This document shows, piece after piece, positions 23,600 through 35,170 of a stretch of 64,000 bases of DNA. Below the pieces are notes generated by a model. It was not told the origin of the DNA and did no database searches. It was given only the letters and a program-made list of their open reading frames with translations. The stretch is from Chimonanthus salicifolius. Its lineage: Eukaryota > Streptophyta > Magnoliopsida > Laurales > Calycanthaceae. The DNA is taken from contig CM023539.1 of NCBI GenBank assembly GCA_013350335.1, positions 11,718,302 to 11,782,301 of the forward strand, written 5' to 3'. The position numbers and the translations under genes are program-made. Numbering within the stretch: the first letter of the stretch is position 1; each line of letters starts with the position of its first letter.

Positions 23600-24270
23600 T
23601 ACCACTGGCCTCTGCCCAACACAAGGGTGATATGCACGGCCTGCCATACAAGGCCTCATGTCGTGCTATCTTGATACTGGACTAATAGTTGTTCCTGTAA
23701 ACAAACTCAACTAAATATAAATGGTTTTCCCACCCAAAACACAAGCTCAGAGCATATCCTCTAAGATCTGAATGGTCCGCTCTGACTGACCATCTGTATG
23801 GGGTGGAAAGCTGTACTGAAACATAATTATGTGCACAACTCTTTCTGCAAGCACTGTCAGAATCGAGAGAAAAACCTCGGGTCCCGGTCTGAAACAATTG
23901 ACTTAGGCACACCATGTAGTCTGACAATGTCCGTCAAATATATCTAACTCAAAGTCTTGAGAGAATTAGTTGTCTTTATACCAATAAAACGGGCCGACTT
24001 CGGCAATCGATCCACTATGATCCACACTGCATCACGTCTCCGAGAAGACTTTGGTAAACCAGTCACGAAGTCCATAGTAATGTGGTCCCACTTCCAATCG
24101 GGGACCGAGAGAGGCTGCAACTTGCCAGCGGGTCTCAAGTGTTCTACTTTGATTTGCTGACAAGTCAAACAGTGGGTCACCAACTCGGTTACTGCTCTCT
24201 TCATACTCCTCCACCAGAATTGTTGATGCAAGTTGTGATACATCTTTGTATGACCTGGATGCAAGGCTAA
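23600..24270 (-). pseudogene. Chromovirus A integrase
   Basis: The upstream part (23944-24264) has HPGHTKMYHNLHQQFWW, HCLTCQQIKVEHLRP and the first catalytic Asp in ITMDFVTGLP. The downstream part (23682-23927) is frameshifted and retains only scattered motifs. It aligns by eye with the cleaner copy in chromovirus B (17083-17622). Confidence 0.85.
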
Positions 24271-24429
24271 TCTGGAGTGGTGAAAGTGTCGTAATACCTC
24301 CTCACAACACTACCCTGATACGAGTACAAAATGCCTGCCCTGAAAGGTCAAACCACCATCTCGTCTAATAGTCCATCCAAAAGGTCCATTGCCACTGGCT
24401 ACATCATTACTCAATACGATGCACCTCTC

Positions 24430-25070
24430 ATCTGTCTACTGAGCTCTCAAAACTCTATCATAAATCCCTGGATGAACAAGCATGCTACAAAGTCTAGATG
24501 CTCTATATTCGCTAATCAAACTTGATAAGGCTCCCCTCGTCCTACGACTCAAGGCATTTTCAACTATGTTTGCCTCACCGGGGTGATAAAACAACATGAA
24601 GTCGTAGTCACCAAAGTATTCTATCCACCATCTTTGTCTCATATTCAGCTCCTTCTATGTGAACAGATACTTTAGGCTATGGTGATCTGAGAAAACCTCG
24701 AACCTCTCCCCATATAAGTAATGTCTCCAAATCTTAAGCGTAAAAACTAGAGCCGCTAACTCCAAATCATGAGTAGGATAATTCTGATCATGGGTCTTAA
24801 GCTGTCTTGAACCATAAGCTACCACATTTCCATCCTACATCAAAACACAACCCAAACCATCACCGCAAGCATCACAGTAGACCACATAGCAATGACCTCT
24901 CTCTAGTACTATCAACACTAGAGCGGAATCAAACTCTCCTTCAATCTCCGGAAGGCCGTCTCACAACCTTCATCCTAGATGAATTGCACATCCTTGCGGG
25001 TCAACCTTGTCATGGGTGTGGCGATCTTGGAGAAATCCTTGATAAACCGTCGGTAGTAGCTTGCAAGACC
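24430..25070 (-). pseudogene. Chromovirus A RNase H
   Basis: The distal part reads RWWIEYFGDYDFMLFYHPG followed by a degenerate ALSRR block (24436-24642). The region to 25070 encodes, with stops, RNase H sequence corresponding to 17891-18325 of chromovirus B. Confidence 0.75.
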
Positions 25071-26020
25071 TAAAAGTTGTGGATTTCAGTCACATTTCGT
25101 GGTCGCTCCCAACTCAAAACAGCCTCAACTTTAGTTGGATCCATGGCCACATCATCAACTGACACCACGTGTCCAAGAAACTGAAGCTCTGGCAACCAAA
25201 ACTCACATTTGTTGTACTTCGCATAAAGTTTGTGATCCCTCAAGACTTGAAGTATTGTCTTCAGATGTTGCTCATGGTCCTCCTCCGATGTTGAATATAT
25301 CAAGATGTCATTATTGAACACCACTACAAACCGATCCAGATACAACCTGAAAATCATGTTCATTACGACCATGAACGTCGTTGGGGGCATTAGTCACCCC
25401 AAAAGGCATCACCACAAACTCAAAGAGTCCAAAACGAGTGTCAAAAGCAGTCTTCTTAATATCACACTCCCGCACCCTCACTTGATGGTAACCTGAACGA
25501 AGGTCTATCTTGGAGAAGCACTTAAACCCTCTCAACTGGTCAAACAGATCATCGATTCTTGGCAAGGGATACTTGTTCTTCACTATAACTTTGTTCAACT
25601 GCCGATAGTCGATGCACAATCTTATGGAGCCATTTTTTTTCTTGGCAAACAACGCCGATGCACCCCAAGATGAAGCGTTATGCTAAATGAAGCCAAGGGT
25701 CTCTAACTCCCTGAGCTATCTCTCCAATTCCAAAGTCTCTGCAGGTGCCATCCGATAGGGAGTGATAGTGATGGGTGACGTACCTAGTAGCAGGTCAATA
25801 ACGAACTCCACCTCCCGGCACAGTGGTAATCTAGGGAGCTTCTTTGGAAAAAGGTCCGAAAACTGTCGAACCACGAGAGGCATCCCAACACCAGCTGGTC
25901 TCGAACCTTCCCAGCTCAAACTCGCTACCAAACTGCACAGCTCCTCCACTTTCGGACTGAAGGCCGGGCTAAGCTTCTCAACGAACACATCACTTGTGAG
26001 CGTATGACCTGCTACTCACT
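25070..26020 (-). pseudogene. Chromovirus A reverse transcriptase with altered active site
   Basis: RT motifs run in order: a PYRMAPAETLELER start (about 25716), [69 protein letters not shown], then [12 protein letters not shown] and CEFWLPELQFLGHVV. The catalytic box is FNNDIL instead of the usual Y/F-x-D-D, so one metal-binding Asp is Asn and the enzyme would be inactive. Stops near 25684 and a frameshift near 25380 confirm decay. Confidence 0.92.
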
Positions 26021-26039
26021 TATGATAACAGTCCAAGTC

Positions 26040-26473
26040 GACCTGATGGAAGGACAACCAGTCCATCCCCAAGATGACGTCAAAACCTGACATCTCTAAA
26101 ACCACAAATCAAACTCCAACACTACACCTCCAATGGTTAAAGCACACGACCGACAAATCAGATTTACAACTTCCGCCACCTCCAATGGTGTACTGACAGA
26201 GATAGGGGCCCTTGCCAGCTCTACCTCTATACCAAAATTAACAGTAAAAGTCAAGGCAATAAAGGAGTGTGAATCACCAGAATCAAATAAAACTCTACAC
26301 CACGCACCATGAAGAACTAATGTACCCTGCATCACTGTCGGTGGTTCGTACTCCTCTGTCTGTTGGGCAATGGCGTAAGCTCTGCCACTGGTCACTGGTT
26401 CGGGTCTGTCACGACCTCTGCCTCTCTGAGGAGGTGTTGGACCCTGGCCTGTAGGGGCTGTATGGTGTACAAC
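26040..26473 (-). pseudogene. Chromovirus A aspartic protease
   Basis: The protease motif VLFDSGDSHSFIA (normally DSGA) lies near 26310, with the flanking TLVLHGAWCRVLFDSG. A DVILGMDWLSFHQVD-type block, typical of plant Ty3 protease ends, follows on the minus strand near 26090-26040. Upstream is a short arginine/glycine-rich stretch, probably the end of gag, cut at 26473 by the next LTR. Confidence 0.82.
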
Positions 26474-27100
26474 TGTAACGTCCCGCCTTTTTTCACTCGC
26501 CGAAAATTAGAGTATTTTTTTTTTTTTTAAATAAAGAGTGAAAGAGAGCAGGAACGTCATGACGTGAGCTAAGTCCGAGCTTCCAAAGCCCGACGCTTAA
26601 CTGGCCAACAATGCGTGTGCATGGACAAGTCCACTAAAACATTTCACATGTGATCCTACAACTTGAGGAATAACCATTGCAGAAATAACATCGGATTACA
26701 ACATTTACTTAGCAAGGAAGGCAATCAATATAAATTCATTTAATTCAGATTAATCATCATTCGATCCATAACAAATAGTCTAAGCTATTACATTCCCAAA
26801 TATTAGCTACTCAAATTATATTGTCCATGAATAAACTTAAATAAAGTGAAACTAAATTATCCAATCTCCTAAGCTTGGTTCCGATCGCATCCCTCGTTCC
26901 GTCCATTTCCTGTGTCATCATCTAAGGTAGAAGTAGGGCGTTAGACAACGCGCCCAGTAGGTACTCCAAGTAGGGTCAACATATGGGTTAGTATAAAAAT
27001 CACATAGATAACATAATATCAAAACCATGCAAGTCAATGCCTTGCCATGAGTGTCATATGCCATGAGTCCCACCCATCAGCCATATCACAATCACATAGT

Positions 27101-27386
27101 ATCCCTCTTAATGGATAATGCACATCAAGGTATCCCCACGAATGCCTTACGGAAACCCCGACGGAGCGTGGATCTCAGGTTACAAATCAATCATACATCC
27201 CTCTTGATGGATAATGCACATCAAGGTACCCCACGAATACCTTACGGAGGCCCCGACGGAGCATGGATCTCCGGTTACAAATCAATCATACATCCCTCTT
27301 GATGGATAATGCACATCAAGGTACCCTCACGAATGCCTTACGGATGCCCAGACGGAGCGTGGGTCTTTGGTTACATTTCATCCCTC
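27101..27386. repeat. Three tandem copies of a 95-96-bp unit
   Basis: Units start at 27101, 27197 and 27292, each with atccctcttratggataatg, a gcacatcaaggta segment and a cgacggagcrtggatct segment. The third copy diverges at its end. The open frame at 27051-27302 only follows the repeat. Confidence 0.93.
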
Positions 27387-27779
27387 CCATGCCATGCATG
27401 AGATGCAAGTGCAGACATGTTATGTGATAATACAAATCATAGCATTAAAATCCCATCATTAAGACATATCATTTGATACCAAAATAATTCAAGTAAAACA
27501 TTCACATATACATAATCCATGGTTTTTAATAAGGTAGGAATCATACTAACATCCAAAAATCGATCGCTGATCTCGTCAAGCCGATCGTACACCGTTTGTG
27601 AAATCCCGTTGCCTTATTACATTTAACACATATATCAATTTGGTGATCCATTTAATTCCACAAAATAACCAAATTAATTATTCCAATTAATTTAAACCAT
27701 TCCCTTCATCCTTCCAATTCTACCTAACCATTTGGAAAATCATATAAATATTTCATTTCTAAAATCAGCCAGTTACCCG

Positions 27780-27850
27780 CTGTCTACTACCCACTGTCCA
27801 CTGTCCACTGTCCACTACCCACTGTCCACTGTCCACTGTCCACTGTCCAC
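27780..27850. repeat. Tandem repeat of CCACTGTC
   Basis: Eight to nine head-to-tail copies of the 8-mer CCACTGTC (variants CCACTACC, CTACTACC). It lies inside the LTR that starts at 26474. Confidence 0.92.
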
Positions 27851-28102
27851 CAAAACTCACTTGTGGGGTTCGGCCATACAATATGGTCGAACCTCACTCT
27901 TTGGTTTTGACCCCCTTTTTAACCCTTGTTTTATTTTAAACAAAATGGGTCCAACACCATCCATCTTTTGATTTATTCATCCAATCACATAAGTTAATCA
28001 TTTCACAACCTAAGTCCATAAGGATGTCATCTTCATCATACACCTAGGTTCATGAAAAGCCGTTCATGGGGTTTAATCATACACTTAGGTCCATCATTCA
28101 GG

Positions 28103-28360
28103 GTCTGGTAGTAAAAAAAATTAAGTTAAAAAATGGATTATTGGCCTTGATAAAATAAATACTTAGGTTAAAAAATGGATATTGGGCCTGGTAGTAAAAA
28201 TAAATTAAGTTAAAAAATGGATATTGGGCCTATTAACATAAAAATTTTAGTTAAAATAGATATTGTGCCTCTTAGCATAAAAGTTAAGATTAAAAAAAGA
28301 GATGTTGGGAGTGATAGCATCTAAGTGTGGGTATGAATTCGATATAGGGTCTTGTAGCAT
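28103..28360. repeat. Minisatellite, about 40-bp unit, six to seven copies
   Basis: Each unit has the frame attgggcctggtagta, then an A-rich stretch with aagttaaaaaatggat. Copies near 28103, 28141, 28182 and 28224 are close; later ones decay progressively (28260-28360). The first unit grows out of the presumed end of the preceding LTR. Confidence 0.85.
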
Positions 28361-30166
28361 CAATTTTTTTTTTTTTAAAATTCAATGTTGATCTGACAGT
28401 AGCAACTTGTGCTATTAGATGGGTTAATGGACAATCGGACCCTTAATGGACTTTTAAATGGTTCATTAAGCTTATTGGACGGGCCGGATCCAAATTGGAA
28501 GGATACTTTTTCACTAGGCCAGGCGGATGCAGACTCTTCTCTAAGTGGATCCAGATCCGGACTCAACCGGCCAGGCGGATTTGGGTCTGTTTACAAGCCT
28601 ATAATTTGATGCATTATTGTTTATACTATGCTTGAAATAATGTAATGGTGTGTTGTTCTTTTAAAATATATGCTTGTAGGGAAGGTTATTTCACTTTCCT
28701 ATTTAGTGTTTAGGGTTAGGTTGAAGGTCATTTGGAGGGTTTGTATTGAATATTGAACACCAATTTACTTGTTCTCTCTGTCCTCACACATTTACACAAA
28801 CACACCAATTTTCTTATACTCATTTTGCTCTTGAATGCTATGATTTGCCCTTAATGCAACAAGGGAATAAGATTTTGATTAGTTTATGTGATTTCATCAT
28901 GTACTCTACATTATTTTTCATTTCCAATATATGTGCAAAACAAATGAGGTTGTTCTTCTTATTCCTTGCATTTTGTGATTTTCTTACTTAAGTAAGGTTT
29001 ATGATTTGCTACAGTAATGTTATTGTTTTGTGAGGAATTTTTACTAGTTTCATAAGGTTTTGGATCTTTTGTTTGGAAGAATTTAGAATTCAACTTTGAA
29101 TGTCATGAGGTAAATCAGTATCCATAAATTTGTCTTAATTTTTCTATTCATAATCATTTGTGGTTATTTTATTTTAAGCTTTTATATTTATTTACTCTCA
29201 CGTGTTAATGGGCTTTTTCCATATATTGCATCATTAATACTTTTTCTTACTCTCTTGCTTTCTTAGGTATCAAATTAGTTTATAAATATTAAGTTTGTTT
29301 TTAGAAGTTCATCAAGGAAAGGATGCACCGAGTGGCCAAAGTAGAAGAAGAGAGACAAATTGGAAAAAATTACAACCAATATTTTGTTGAAATGCATTTT
29401 TTATTTGATATTTGTTTTGTATTAAGGGTAATAAATTCATTATTTAATTTTTTATATTTTCAAGTCTAATATAGCACTTTTTAAATTTTTTTAACCTTTA
29501 TTTGATACTAAATGTTGTATAAGTTTTAAAGATCATAAAGTGTTTTATAGGTGAAGTATTGTATTAGATTGAAATTATAAATTCTAGGCTTATAGAGGAG
29601 TATATTAAGGTTTTGGTTAATAAAAATGTTTAAAAATGGGTCTCTTTATAGGCCTACATATAATCTTAACCTTTAATTTTTTAAGAGTATAAATCATTGA
29701 TTTTTAAAAATTTAAATTAAGAGAGAGAATGATCAATTAAGGAAAAACTTATACACAACTTTTTAAATAGTTCTATTTGCATCACACCAAAATCTATTTA
29801 TTGATATGTTTTCTTAAAGAGTTGTAGTAAATAAGGTTTTAGTAGAGTTCTTACAAAAAAAACCCATTTGAATAAGAGATTTATCAAGTTTTACTTTAAT
29901 AAAATCATTCTATCTCTTAAATTAATTTTTTTTAAACTACTTAATTAAAAAAAATTAAAAATTAAAATGATGTAATTAACATGATCAACTAGTTTTAAAA
30001 CTTTACACAATTAATGTCTATATAGTAACCGATAGAATGTAAACTCTCGCTGCCCTAACTCAAAAACAATTAACTACATACATCCCAACGACAGTCAAGG
30101 TCTAATTTTAGAATTTTTTTCAGAAATCTAATGTTTTAAAATCATAGATTCAGAAACTCAAATAAG
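28361..30166. other. AT-rich intergenic DNA, no feature recognised
   Basis: There is a short T run and long AT-rich stretches. A charged stretch near 29320-29370 (ERMHRVAKVEEERQIGK on the plus strand) is too short to identify. No repeat with clear ends seen. Confidence 0.5.
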
Positions 30167-30259
30167 TTATTCCGACTAATTCCACTTTAAGTCGGTTGAC
30201 TCAGAGCTTTTGAACTCATCCTGCCTTTACTTATAATCGTCGGAATCTCAAAACAGTTA
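30167..30259. repeat. 92-bp tandem repeat, copy 1 (left of a solo LTR)
   Basis: The unit contains ttattccgactaattccac, then gtcggttgactcag and ataatcgtcgg. The same unit occurs at 31831-31928 and 31929-32005. The array was split by the solo LTR at 30260-31830. Confidence 0.85.
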
Positions 30260-31830
30260 TGTAAGTGCCCCGGTTCGTCTGAGTCACCCTTACTGTCAAT
30301 TACGTGACTCAGTTGGACTTGCCTTGGATGAATAAGAAGATCTACTATAAAGTTGAAGCGTCTACACCAAATACGATATTGGCACATAGGTAAGTGAACC
30401 GTAGGAGACCCTAGGCTAAGTCGAATATCTTAGAAGTCAATTGGAAAATAAAGTGAATAAGTGACTTTCAGCCTCGAGGCCTCATGCAGTCTGCCGATGG
30501 CTCGCAGCCAGTTGTGCTGAGCTGTACTGAGTTGAGCTGAGTTGTTTTTTGGACAACTGTAATCCAGCTGACCTTGGGTCTTGCTGACTCAGTCTCCTAC
30601 AGTTTTAGGAAGTTAAAATCTGTGTCCTTTTGATTGGGATTTAATTATGGTAAATTAATTGGAAGATAATTATGCTAAATTGATTGGAAGATAATTATGG
30701 TAAAAGAATTTATCCACATGGTGAGATGCTGCCACCTCACTTAAATTTAAATTTGAATACCCTTGGGGAGCTGTCCATGACAAGTATGGAAAGACTCCTC
30801 CTTGAGTTGTAAACCATCTTGCAATCTTCCATCTAATCCTTAATTGATGGCTAAGATAAATGAATTGCAAATCATGCACGGTGGATATGAGGTGGTTGGT
30901 ATCTGGCTGGATTCTGTTTGATAGATTAAACTGCACATATGTGCTGTCCTTGTAGACTTACTGCTGGCGAGGCCTCATTGGAAGCTGCGAGCCCTCGCGG
31001 GCGTGACTTACTGCAAAACTGTAAACTATCTTTCCAGAATTACCACTGGCGAGGCCTCATTAGAAGCGGCGAGGCCTCGCGGGCGTGACTTGCAATAGAA
31101 CTTAATTTGTCTTATAAAATAATAGTAGGCTTTTGGTTAAAGGGACTGAATACACAGAGAAAAATAGGAAAAGGATTACAGTGTGTCAGATCATTCAGTC
31201 TTTCCTCTTTACACCTTCTTCATCATCTTCCTTAGTAAATGTTTGGGTAATCCATACCCCAATCGTGATGAAGAGTAAGGTGTTCATATAAGACTATAAA
31301 ACCAGTCATACCCAAGTCCTACTGCTGTGCCGATGAATACTTTGATGATGCTGATTTGATGGAAAAGAGCACATAGATTCAGTAAAGAAGAAAGAGCTTA
31401 AAGGAAAACGATTAAGGCCCAAGGCAAGTATTTCTTCTTTGTTTTATTTCAAACATTGTAAAGTGGATTAGAACAGTGTGTTCGAACCACTCTAAAAAAT
31501 AGGTGTAGAGGATTAGACCGATTGGGTTGAACCTCTATAAAAAACTAGGTTATACTATTTGGGTGTGAGACCCATACATAGTATATTTGGGATAGCCCTA
31601 GAGGGGGTGAGTCCAACAGTGGATGTAGGTTCAGGCGAACCAAACCACTATATATCATTGTGCGTGTGTGGTTTGCATTAATGGTTTAATTCATTTGTTT
31701 GTCACTTGCACACACATTTATTCCGCTGCCATATTGTTAAATTTGATAAATTATTTAAAAGGGAACTAAAATTGAAAATCGACCTATTCACCCCCTCCAG
31801 GTCTTGCATACTTCTAGTAACGAAATTTCA
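30260..31830. mobile_element. Solo LTR (1571 bp) inserted in the tandem repeat, TSD AGTTA
   Basis: The termini are TGTAAGTGCC...CGAAATTTCA, flanked by the exact pentamer AGTTA at 30255-30259 and 31831-31835. The neighbouring repeat unit preserves the uninterrupted site (aaaacagttattcctc near 31922-31937), which confirms both ends. A TATAAAAT box lies at 31113-31120. The GC-rich motif ctggcgaggcctcatt is duplicated near 30964 and 31046. The 3' end contains cctattcaccccctccagg, similar to the end of the solo LTR at 846-2712. Confidence 0.92.
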
Positions 31831-32005
31831 AGTTATTCCTCGGAAACTAATTCCACTTTAAGTCGATTGGGTTGCTAAACTCATCCATCCTTTATAGTTT
31901 ATATAATCGTTAGAAACTGAAAACAGTTATTCCTCAAAAACTAATTCCACCTTGAGTCGGTTGACTCAGGGATGTTGAACTCATCCATCCTTTATATAAT
32001 CGTCG
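31831..32005. repeat. 92-bp tandem repeat, copies 2 and 3
   Basis: Two further copies of the unit of 30167-30259, with shared blocks actaattccac, aactcatccatcctttat and ataatcgt. Confidence 0.85.
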
Positions 32006-32739
32006 ACATAGAGAGATAGAGAAGGTTCGAATGTGAGTCTGAGAAGGTGTTTGAAGCAGGAAAGGAAGTCGGTCAACCTTTTTCTTTCACAGTGAAAGCT
32101 CAGGAATCGCCAACTGCTTCTTTTGCTGCTTCAAACTCTCTCTCTCTTGGCTCCCTGATATTGCTGTGCTTTCATGATAGACAAGAGCTCTTCATCATTA
32201 CCCAGTATCCATTTCAAGTAATTTCTTAGGTTTTTCAGTGTTCAATTATGTTGAGTCCGACACGGTGACACTTCCAATAATGAGAGAGAATTTTCCAAAG
32301 ATCCGGTGCAGGCATCTGTAAGTGGGTCTGATAGAGGAGTTCTTCTTCTTCTTGTTCTTCGTCCATGTAGTTCAGAAGAAGAAGAAGAACTGCATGGAAG
32401 AAGAAGAAAAAGAGAAGGTTAAGGAGGAGAAGAAGAAGAAGAACTGCATGGAAGAAGAAGAAGAAGGAAAAGTAGTGCATGGGTCTTTGATTATATACAT
32501 TTATATACAATATCTGTGTTCCCATTTGAAAATGGTCTAAGATCGATCTTTGCCCAGCCTCTATTTCCTCAAGTTCTATTGGCTTGGCTCTGTCTGATGT
32601 GCTCTGCCCGTGATTTGGGCTCTCCTTTTTTAGGGTTGTATTGGGGCCTCTCTTTGCCCTGCCTGTTTCTGTAATCTTTGGGAGTTTTCTCTTCTTTGAA
32701 TGAATACTTACCTTACATTAAAAAAAAATTCTGTCAACA
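32006..32739. other. Region with a GAA repeat and a probable retroposed 3' tail
   Basis: A GAA/TTC-rich microsatellite region covers about 32336-32475. From about 32550 to 32729 a T/G-rich sequence ends ...gaatgaatacttaccttacatt and then nine A, the look of a LINE or processed-transcript 3' end. No target duplication was found. The open frames here are low-complexity products. Confidence 0.4.
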
Positions 32740-33375
32740 GATGGTTTAACTCTGATTAAATCGTTTAACTCTAGTTCAATTTTAATTCGATGCGACTTAA
32801 TTATGTTTACTTTAAAATATTTTCAAAAAGTTCAAATTCTTAATGACTTGGTTTGAAATGATATTGATAGTTGATCCTTTAAAATTTATAAAAAGTTTGA
32901 ACTTATTAGGTTGAATTGATAGACTATTTTATTATTTATATTTGTAACTAATATGAATAAAATATAAAACCTGATTATTAATTTCATATTTATCTATTTT
33001 GTATTTAACATATAATATATTTGTTTACATATTATTATATTTCTAACTTATTTATTTATTTATAACTTAGTATTCACGTCACAAGTTTGGCAAACTTGAA
33101 TTATTATTGAAACTCTTTAAATCCTATATCGGTAATATCAAGATATTTTTTAAATATTGAGACATTTGTTGGAATATTATCAGGAGAATTTATGAAAAAT
33201 ATAATCTTTAAAAAAGAATAATAAATATATAAATAAAAATAAAATTTAAATTGAAATGACCATTAATAATTTATGATTATACAAATATATCATGAGAAAT
33301 AGCTTACTTTAATAATTATCTAAAGAAAAAATATATAATTCATTATCTAACATTTCTTGAATTATAAAATGGCAT
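32740..33375. other. AT-rich DNA, nothing recognised
   Basis: Extremely AT-rich and without coding motifs. It ends at the hAT insertion. Confidence 0.5.
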
Positions 33376-33383
33376 CCAATGTC

Positions 33384-34311
33384 TAGGGCCGACCGTGAGA
33401 TTTCAGGGGCCCTATACGAACTTTTAATATGGGCCTTTTATATATGCACAAAAAATAAAATCATACTTTTTTTTTACAAAGTGTGAAACATCTAAATAAA
33501 ATATTATAATTAAATTTATAACAAAGTATTATTTAAAATTTATTCTTCTATGATTTTGAGATGTAAAATTAATAATTAAATTATATATTTAAGTTTTTTT
33601 AACATTTATTTTTCAATCGATAAGATAGCTAATCCATTCAATATTTCTTGTGACATTGTAGACCGAAGAAAAGATTTTATCAGTTTTAACTAGTATAATT
33701 AGCATTATTTTATAAGCAATTTATGCATTTGAAAAACAACAATTCATTCCTTTTATATAATTTAGCAATTCAATTGTTTCTTTTACTTGTTTTGGTACTG
33801 CATGTTTTATCATATTCGAGTGTGACACTAATGCAAATTCTCATTTGAAACGAAAATATTATTATTATTTTAATTTTTCAATTTTTCTGGATTTTTAAAA
33901 AAATTAAAAATTATCTTAGTTATAGTGATTTATACTTGTATATTACATCTAATAAAATTTACATTGATCAAATGAATTATCATTATTTTAACTTTTTAAG
34001 AAACCCACGTTTTAAATTGAGTAGAAAAATTATAAATTCGAAATAGTTAAAAATAATCAAATGATTATCATTATTATTATTAAATAACTCGATAAAAATA
34101 ATTATTATTATATGAACGTAGCCAGGATTTGAACTCAGATTCCTTTTTAGAGAATAAGGGTCCTAACCAAACTAGGCAACATTGAATTTGTGATTATATA
34201 AGCATTATTAACTATTTAACATATAACAAAGGAGCTTATGGACTTGGGAGCCCTATTTATTTGGGGGCTCTAGGCGATCGCCTACTTCGCCTATAGCCAA
34301 GGCCAGCCCTG
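33384..34311. mobile_element. Non-autonomous hAT element, 928 bp, TSD CCAATGTC
   Basis: It starts TAGGGCCGACCGTG and ends CAAGGCCAGCCCTG; these are imperfect inverted repeats of about 14 bp. A perfect 8-bp duplication CCAATGTC stands at 33376-33383 and 34312-34319. The AT-rich interior shows no transposase. Near 34112-34175 a minus-strand stretch (gagttcaaatcctgg with an upstream tagtttggttaggac) looks like tRNA B and A boxes, possibly a SINE remnant inside. Confidence 0.9.
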
Positions 34312-34319
34312 CCAATGTC

Positions 34320-34687
34320 ATAGAAGTTTATTCTTAAACATTATTATTGAAGTTATAAAAAAAGTTAAACCAAACTATCGATGGTTAGAGTTTCTTTATT
34401 TTTAAAAAAAGTGTTGTAAATATTACCACGATAATAACGAACTTTAATGATAATAATTAAAAATGGTAAAATCTTAATATAAATAGAAAACAATATTTTT
34501 CGAATATTATCATAATAAAATTGAAAATATTGTCAATATTTGTTATATTATGAGGATGGTAAGTTCTTATCAACTTGATCTAATCCAATTTTTTTATGAC
34601 AAGGGTATGGGACCCTTTGAGCACTCTGATCCACAGATATATTGCAGATTCTTAAGCCACTATGACAATACCAACATTGCCTAAGAG
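34320..34687. other. Intergenic DNA, nothing recognised
   Basis: AT-rich and without motifs. Its last bases (atcat) are the left target site of the following solo LTR. Confidence 0.5.
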
Positions 34688-35170
34688 ATCATTGTCCTGC
34701 CCCACTCCTCTTTGCAACTTAAACGGGGCGCGATCCAACGTATCACACATCTAACGGGTCTTACATCGCAGATTTGTGGCTGGGAGAGACAAGTATATAT
34801 ATATTTTTTTAAATTATAAATGAAATAATTAAAACCATCAAATCATTCATGCTCCATCTTAACGCATCGCACGATTCCGACGTCATCCACACTATAAAGT
34901 GAATAACATCCATTATCAACGTCAAATCTAATCTCACATTATACTCATAACCCATCCATAAACAATAATAAAACCAATTAATAATCTCAATATTCTCAAC
35001 TATTTGCATCCACCAATCAAGTATTTAGAAGAGTAAATAACATCAAATCATAAAATTCAACTACGTAACATCTGCATCTATCTAAGAGTCTATTTTTCAG
35101 CGTCGTCCTCCAATCCTAAATCCAGGGAGTTACTTGCAATGTAAGGGGTGAGCTCTCAGCCCAGTGAAGG

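Larger units (their letters stand above)
12813..26473 (-). mobile_element. Chromovirus A (Ty3, Tekay-like), host of the nested insertions
   Basis: The minus-strand order is pol (26473 to about 23000), then the 3' LTR (22998 down to 12813), which is split by chromovirus B (12923-20202). The outer end of the LTR is TGTAATGCCCCGTCCCG at 12813, directly after copia RNase H sequence; the site next to it is tgaga (12808-12812). The gag and 5' LTR are missing: at 26473 the element is cut at the gag/protease boundary by another LTR (TGTAACGTCCCGCC). Its LTR also hosts a hAT-type MITE. Confidence 0.8.
26474..28102. mobile_element. LTR of a further Ty3-type element (right end lost)
   Basis: It begins TGTAACGTCCCGCC directly inside gag/protease sequence of chromovirus A. 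It shows LTR-like content but no gag, pol or primer site. The right end should read like gggtgttaca; instead, sequence near 28095 (agggtctggtag) runs into a minisatellite. It holds the 95-bp and 8-bp tandem repeats listed separately. The site next to the left end is acaac (26469-26473); no partner was found. Confidence 0.6.
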
